Assembly: GCA_029778235.1 (NCBI GenBank)
Contig: JAKOQS010000005.1
Location: forward strand, 1-55,149
From: Chloroflexota bacterium
Lineage (GTDB): Bacteria > Chloroflexota > Limnocylindria > Limnocylindrales > CSP1-4
Length of the DNA: 55,149 nucleotides
Direction: 5' to 3'
Part shown: one piece after another, positions 51,064 to 55,149 of the stretch
Position numbering within the stretch: position 1 is the stretch's first letter
Layout of the letters: each line of letters opens with the position of its first letter
The notes under the pieces: model-generated
Seen by the model: the letters and a program-made list of their open reading frames with translations, nothing else
The model's database searches: none
Told to the model about the DNA's origin: nothing
Translations under genes and position numbers: made by a program

Positions 51064-52952
51064 GCCTCGCCTCCCGTCGCCTTGATGAGCGCCGGGACGA
51101 CCGTCTCGATGTCGCCGACGACCCCGTAGTCCGCGTAGTTGAAGATCCGCGCCTTGGGATCCTTGTTGATCGCGACGACGATCTCGGACCCCTGCATCCC
51201 GGTGATGTGCTGGACGGCCCCCGAGATCCCGATCGCCACGTACAGCCGCGGCTGGACCGTCTGCCCGGTCTGGCCGACCTGGAAGTCGTGCGTCGTGAAC
51301 CCGTCCTCCACCGCCATGCGGCTCGCCGCGACACGCGTCGTCCCCCCCAGGAGCCGTCCCAGCCCCACCGCGAGCGGCTGGAGGTAGCGGTCGAAGTCGG
51401 CCCGGGACCGGAAGCCATGGCCGCCGGCCACGACGATCTCGGCGTCACGGATGGAGACCTTGCTGGCGAAAGACTCGACCGGGACGGCCGCGAGGCCGGT
51501 GTCGTCGTCGGAGAGCTCGGCCTCGATCACGACGACCTCGCCGGCCCGCGCCGGATCCGCGACCGGCACCTTGAAGACGCCCGGCCGGACGGTCGCCATC
51601 TGGCAGGGGGAATCCTTGGTCATGATCGTGGCCATGACGTTGCCGCCGAGCGCCGGCCGCGTCTGCTTGAGGATCGCGGTGAGGTTCACGGCCCCCTTCG
51701 CGTAGTCGCCGATCTCCAGTCGGGTGCAGTCGGCCGTGAGCCCGGATGCGCAGGCGTACGCGACCCGGGGGGCGAGCTCGCGGCCCAGCGGGCTCGCGCC
51801 GAAGAGGACGACCTGGGGCCGGCGCTCGAGGACGAGCGCGGAGATCGCGTGCTTGTGGGCGAGCGGGTCGAAGGTCGCCAGGAGGGGATGGCGCAGGACG
51901 TACACGGTGTCCGCGCCGGCGGCGATGAGCTGCGCGGGCCGGTCGCCAGGCTCGTCGGAGGCGAGGACCGCGCCGACCTTCTCGCCGAGCGACCCGGCGA
52001 GGCGCCGCGCCTTGCCGATCAGCTCGAGCGAGACCGAGCGGACGCCGTCGCCCTCGCGCTCGGCCACCACCCAGAACTCGCCGCGATAGGAGGGCTCCTT
52101 GCCGTCGAGGATGTACTCCTCGCCGGAATCGAGCTCCGCCCCGGGCGCGGCGGTCTGGTAGCGGGCCGCGATCTTTCCGATGAGCGTGGCCGGATCCGCG
52201 ACGTATTCGACCGTCTTGGGCCGGTCCTCCGACGGGGAGAAGAGGCGGTAGACCTGCGTCCACGATCCCTTGAGGCCGATGCGCGACGGGTCGGCGCCCA
52301 CCGACTTCGCGTCCCACTCGTGCACCCGCGCGCTGCGCGCCGCGCGGGATGCCGCGAAGGTCGGGTAGAGCGGATCGGTGCACGCGGTGACGGTGATGAG
52401 GACCGGCCAGCGCAGCGGCCGGACGTCCTCGATCCCTTCCGACGCGATCCGGCGGATGACGACCTCCGGGTGGGTCTGGATGCCCTTGGCGTACGCGATG
52501 TGGTCGATGCCCAGGTCCTCGGCGATCTCCGGCGGGACCTGCGCGGTGTCGCCGTCGACGGACTGCATCCCGCTCACGATCACGTAGTCACGGCGCCCGG
52601 CGAACATCTCCCGCTCGATGCGCCGGATCGCCATCGCGAGGGAGTAGGCGGTGGCCGCCGTGTCGGCGCCCGCGAACGCGTTGTCCGTGAGCAGGACCGC
52701 CTCCCCGGGGACCCGCGAGAGGCAGTCCACCAGGACCTCGCGCGCCATCGGGGGTCCCATGGTCAGGAAGACGGTCCGGCCGTCCGGGTCGGCCTCCGCG
52801 AGCTTCTCGGCGAACGTGAGTGCGTGCAGGTCCAGCGGGTTCAGGATGCTGTCGAGCATCCCGCGCCGGAGCGTCCCCTTCTCCCTGTCCCACGCCTCCT
52901 CGGGGATGTTCGAGACGTCCGGTACCTGCTTGACGAGCACGATTCGGTCCAT
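51060..52952 (-). CDS. etfB-etfA: Fused electron transfer flavoprotein, EtfB-EtfA
   Basis: This protein is 630 aa from ATG 52952. Residues about 1-255 are the beta subunit (IVLVKQVPD opening, MSAVDGDTAQVPP-like SGMQSVDGDTAQVPPEIAE, ITVTACTDPLYP). About 290-630 is the alpha subunit, with the FAD-binding C-terminus (GGHGFRSR, VGQTGQTVQPRLYVAIGISG split by spacing, GMQGSEIVVAINKDPKA, YGVVGD). In most bacteria the two are separate genes. The start is leaderless: TATGCT ends 6 nt upstream. Downstream ETF-QO overlaps by 4 nt. The fused protein should shuttle electrons from flavin dehydrogenases to quinone; the FixAB-like or bifurcating alternative cannot be excluded by eye. Confidence 0.93.
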   Translation of the reverse strand: MDRIVLVKQVPDVSNIPEEAWDREKGTLRRGMLDSILNPLDLHALTFAEKLAEADPDGRTVFLTMGPPMAREVLVDCLSRVPGEAVLLTDNAFAGADTAATAYSLAMAIRRIEREMFAGRRDYVIVSGMQSVDGDTAQVPPEIAEDLGIDHIAYAKGIQTHPEVVIRRIASEGIEDVRPLRWPVLITVTACTDPLYPTFAASRAARSARVHEWDAKSVGADPSRIGLKGSWTQVYRLFSPSEDRPKTVEYVADPATLIGKIAARYQTAAPGAELDSGEEYILDGKEPSYRGEFWVVAEREGDGVRSVSLELIGKARRLAGSLGEKVGAVLASDEPGDRPAQLIAAGADTVYVLRHPLLATFDPLAHKHAISALVLERRPQVVLFGASPLGRELAPRVAYACASGLTADCTRLEIGDYAKGAVNLTAILKQTRPALGGNVMATIMTKDSPCQMATVRPGVFKVPVADPARAGEVVVIEAELSDDDTGLAAVPVESFASKVSIRDAEIVVAGGHGFRSRADFDRYLQPLAVGLGRLLGGTTRVAASRMAVEDGFTTHDFQVGQTGQTVQPRLYVAIGISGAVQHITGMQGSEIVVAINKDPKARIFNYADYGVVGDIETVVPALIKATGGEA

Positions 52953-52958
52953 GGTCCG

Positions 52959-52964
52959 AGCATA
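52959..52964 (-). promoter_or_regulatory. TATGCT -10 box, leaderless start
   Basis: On the minus strand TATGCT is followed by 6 nt and ATG 52952. No Shine-Dalgarno precedes the ATG. Confidence 0.6.
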
Positions 52965-53205
52965 CCGGCGGTCCCCGTCCACCCCGGCGAGTCCTTTGTC
53001 ACCGGGTCGGCGGCCAATGGTCCGGTCCAATCCGAGCGGTCTGCGCCCCCGTCGCAGGCGACCCGGCCCGGAGGTGCGGACGGCTCCCGCGCGCTCGCGC
53101 GCCCGGGCGTGTCCCGACATCGCATACTCCGGCTGCCGGCCGCGTGACGATCCGCACGGCGCCCCGCGACCCAGACGCGGCCCGCGGCCCGGCGGGGAGG
53201 TGCGC

Positions 53206-54180
53206 ATGCCGGCCGTCCGCTTCGGCCTCTTCGTCCCCCAGGGATGGATCCTCGACCTCGTCGACATCGAGGATCCGGTCGAGCAGTTCGAGACGATGGT
53301 CCGCGTGGCGCGCGCCGCCGACCGGCTGGGGTTCGACTCGATCTGGCTCTTCGATCACTTCCACACCTACCACCGCCCGGTGCTCGAGACGACGTTCGAG
53401 GCGTGGACGTCCACCGCCGCGCTCGCCCGGGAGACCAGCCGGATCCGCGTCGGCCAGATGGTCACGTGCGCCGGCTACCGCAACCCGGCGCTCCTCGCCA
53501 AGATGGCGACCACCGTGGACGTCATGAGCGCGGGCAGGCTCGACTTCGGGATCGGTGCGGGCTGGTACGAGCACGAGTACCGCGCGTACGGGTTCCCGTT
53601 CCCACCGGTCGCGGAGCGCCTGCAGCTGCTCGAGGAGTCCCTGCAGGTCATCCACGCGATGTGGTCCGAGCCGTACGCGACGTTCGCAGGGGCGCACGTC
53701 CGGATCGACGGCGCGATCAACGAGCCCAAGCCGGTCCAGCAGCCGCATCCGCCGGTGTGGGTCGGCGGCGCGGGCGAGAAGGTGACGCTGCGGCTCGCTG
53801 CCCGGTACGGCGACGCGACCAACTTCGGCGGCCACCTGGACGACATGGGCTGGTACCGCCACAAGTTCGACGTGGTCCGCGCGCACTGCGAGGCCATCGG
53901 ACGGGACCCCGACACGATCGTCCGGTCGTCCGACGTGGAGACGACGCTGGTCCGGCCCGGGGATGACCCCGAGGCCCTGACCGAGCGGTACCGGCGCGGC
54001 CAGTCGCTCGCGGAGTACCGGACGCACGCGGTCGTCGGGGGCCCGCAGGAGATCGTCGACACGTACGGCCGGCTCATCGACGCGGGCGTGGACTACATCG
54101 TCATCTCGGACGTGCCGGGGCTCGCGCGCCTGGACGTGCTGGAGGCGCTCGCGGCGGACGTGCTCCCGGCCTTCCGGTAG
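53206..54180 (+). CDS. LLM class (luciferase-like) F420-dependent oxidoreductase
   Basis: This protein is 324 aa from ATG 53206, 5 nt after GGGGAGG. It has the bacterial luciferase-like barrel: VRFGLFVPQG, ARAADRLGFDSIWLFDHF, RIRVGQMVTCAGYRNPALLAKMA-type core, DVMSAGRLDFGIGAGWYEHEY, QQPHPPVWVGGAG and the C-terminal GGPQEIVDTYGRLIDAGVDY. These segments are typical of F420-dependent LLM enzymes rather than FMN luciferases. Cofactor choice is inferred from family resemblance. No F420-biosynthesis gene is in the window. It is a stand-alone unit divergent from the etf operon; the substrate is unknown. Confidence 0.93.
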   Translation: MPAVRFGLFVPQGWILDLVDIEDPVEQFETMVRVARAADRLGFDSIWLFDHFHTYHRPVLETTFEAWTSTAALARETSRIRVGQMVTCAGYRNPALLAKMATTVDVMSAGRLDFGIGAGWYEHEYRAYGFPFPPVAERLQLLEESLQVIHAMWSEPYATFAGAHVRIDGAINEPKPVQQPHPPVWVGGAGEKVTLRLAARYGDATNFGGHLDDMGWYRHKFDVVRAHCEAIGRDPDTIVRSSDVETTLVRPGDDPEALTERYRRGQSLAEYRTHAVVGGPQEIVDTYGRLIDAGVDYIVISDVPGLARLDVLEALAADVLPAFR

Positions 54181-54263
54181 CGAGGGCGGAGGCGGGCAGG
54201 GGCGGGCGCGGCACCCCGCGCAGGGGGCGCTCGGGCTCGTCCCGCGGCGCGCGGCTGCCGCCG

Positions 54264-54953
54264 CTACGCGGCATCCCGGCGATGCTCTCCTGCCTTCTCC
54301 TCGCCGCGGTACCAGGCGCGAACGACGATCGCGGCGACCCACAGGCTGTTCCAGGACACCGCCGCGAGGACCGGAGCCACGAGCGCGATGGGGATGGAGA
54401 CGGCGAACCCGACGGGCCCGATCGCGGCGAGCACCTGCCGCTTCCGCCTCTCCTCGTCCGGGTAGCCGGGGACGAAGAGGTCGTGGTGGCCGGCGCGCCA
54501 GCGCATGAGGAAGAGCATGCCGCCGGCGACCACGTTCGTCGCCGCGTAGACGATCACGGCGGTGGGCAGGTCCACGAACCGGCCGATCATCGTCGTCGGG
54601 AACGGCAGGAAGACGATCGCGGCGAGGAACGCGATGTTCATGAAGATGAACCGCGGATCCACGGTCCGGAGCGTCCGGACGAGCCGGTGATGGCCGTACC
54701 ACCAGGTCGCGATGACCATGTAGCTCAGGGCGACCGCGAGGAACGGCCGGCCCAGCTCGTCGAGGGCTCGGCGGAGATCGGCGTCCGTCGCGGTCTGGGT
54801 GACCCACTCGGGAAGCCGGAGGTCGATGACGAGGAGCGTCATCGCGATCGCGACCACGGCGTCGGTGAAGAAGGTGATGCGCTCGAGGTCCAGGCCACCG
54901 ACGACGCGGTCGTCGCCAGGACGCTCGTGGTGGCCGGGTTCGGACGCGGTCAT
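54264..54953 (-). CDS. TMEM175-family (DUF1211) integral membrane protein, putative potassium channel
   Basis: This 229-aa protein has about six helices. The first carries the TMEM175 signature in ERITFFTDAVVAIAMTLLVIDL, close to the family RxxxFSDxxxxIxxTLLxxxL selectivity-helix pattern (Thr for the usual Ser). A second family segment is SYMVIATWWYGHHRLVRTL. Bacterial TMEM175 proteins are tetrameric K+ channels with one such repeat per subunit. The N-terminus is a short polar stretch. The start is leaderless, with TATCAT 6 nt upstream of ATG 54953. It converges with the F420-type oxidoreductase gene. Confidence 0.92.
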   Translation of the reverse strand: MTASEPGHHERPGDDRVVGGLDLERITFFTDAVVAIAMTLLVIDLRLPEWVTQTATDADLRRALDELGRPFLAVALSYMVIATWWYGHHRLVRTLRTVDPRFIFMNIAFLAAIVFLPFPTTMIGRFVDLPTAVIVYAATNVVAGGMLFLMRWRAGHHDLFVPGYPDEERRKRQVLAAIGPVGFAVSIPIALVAPVLAAVSWNSLWVAAIVVRAWYRGEEKAGEHRRDAA

Positions 54954-54959
54954 GGGCCG

Positions 54960-54965
54960 ATGATA
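54960..54965 (-). promoter_or_regulatory. TATCAT -10 box, leaderless start
   Basis: On the minus strand TATCAT is followed by exactly 6 nt and ATG 54953; there is no ribosome site. Confidence 0.6.
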
Positions 54966-54989
54966 GGCGTCGGTGCGCGCCGGGCCGAC

Positions 54990-55149
54990 TCAGGGCCGCC
55001 GCGGGACGCGTGCCTCGGCGAGGTCGCTGAGCCTGGCGACCTCCTCTGGGGCGAGATCGAGGTCGGCGGCGGCGGCGTTCTCCTCCAGCTGCTCCAGGGT
55101 GCGCGCCCCGGGGATCGCGACGGTCGCCGGGTGCGAGAGGAGCCAGGCG
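54990..55149 (-). CDS. Aldo/keto reductase (partial, C-terminus only)
   Basis: The last ~52 residues are visible; the rest is beyond the right edge. WLLSHPATVAIPGARTLEQL, ENAAAADLDLAPEEVARLSD and the RVPRRP end match the cofactor-binding C-terminal region of NADPH-dependent aldo/keto reductases (the IPG.....QL.EN segment). The stop TGA is at 54992-54990, 37 nt upstream of the TMEM175-like gene start on the same strand. Confidence 0.85.
   Translation of the reverse strand, partial: AWLLSHPATVAIPGARTLEQLEENAAAADLDLAPEEVARLSDLAEARVPRRP

Noticed and set aside
1-55149. Mobile elements, prophage, integron, rRNA or origin
   Set aside because: No transposase, integrase, phage protein, attachment site next to the tRNA, rRNA or DnaA-box cluster was seen.

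Overview
This is a 55.1-kb window of very GC-rich bacterial chromosome. The content suggests a free-living, aerobic or facultative, metabolically broad bacterium of the Chloroflexota / Actinobacteriota type. Supporting signs are a Hanks-type Ser/Thr kinase beside FHA-domain proteins, Zn-ribbon class III cyclase/ATPase signalling proteins, a luciferase-like (F420-type) oxidoreductase, and many start codons preceded by a TANNNT box only 6-10 nt away, i.e. leaderless transcription. The phylum is an inference; no rRNA or other marker gene is present. No insertion sequence, prophage, integrase, CRISPR array or replication origin was seen. Genes are compact, with repeated 4-nt ATGA overlaps.

Layout. 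1-13.4 kb is a signalling region. A truncated Zn-ribbon cyclase runs off the left edge behind a membrane protein, followed by tRNA-Gly(CCC) with its own promoter and terminator. A four-gene minus-strand operon then encodes a six-GAF hybrid histidine kinase, an HPt protein, a receiver-cyclase protein and an enolase-superfamily enzyme. A divergent 1178-aa Zn-ribbon/cyclase/ATPase protein follows. 13.4-15.3 kb has a 7-TM protein and an aldo/keto reductase. 15.4-22.0 kb is a three-gene minus-strand operon (FHA-lipase-like hydrolase, triple-FHA ABC transporter, Ser/Thr kinase) that looks like one phospho-threonine signalling module. 22.3-26.2 kb encodes a glycolate-oxidase-type system (GlcD-GlcE fusion plus GlcF) behind a 16-bp perfect palindrome at its promoter. 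26.3-29.4 kb has an MttB-superfamily methyltransferase and a TetR regulator with two operator-like palindromes facing a small membrane protein.

29.4-39.2 kb is a mixed accessory stretch: a Mut7-C RNase, a small membrane protein, an ATP-grasp/esterase pair, a multicopper oxidase, a class II aldolase, a DUF1810 protein and a secreted N,N-dimethylformamidase-like protein. It includes a 1.29-kb non-coding block that carries five short palindromes, three of them in exact 30-bp register, and four 76-bp direct repeats. This block is the most unusual structure in the window.

39.3-55.1 kb is mostly metabolism. It has a Tyr-phosphatase-like protein, a four-PAS hybrid kinase, a fused PreT-PreA dihydropyrimidine dehydrogenase, and an alcohol dehydrogenase + SDR operon. 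A LysR regulator stands opposite an overlooked 46-aa membrane protein. The remainder is an electron-transfer operon (fused EtfB-EtfA plus ETF:quinone oxidoreductase), an F420-type oxidoreductase, a TMEM175-like channel and the tail of an aldo/keto reductase. Three redox complexes that are usually split between genes (GlcD/E, PreT/A, EtfB/A) are all single polypeptides here.
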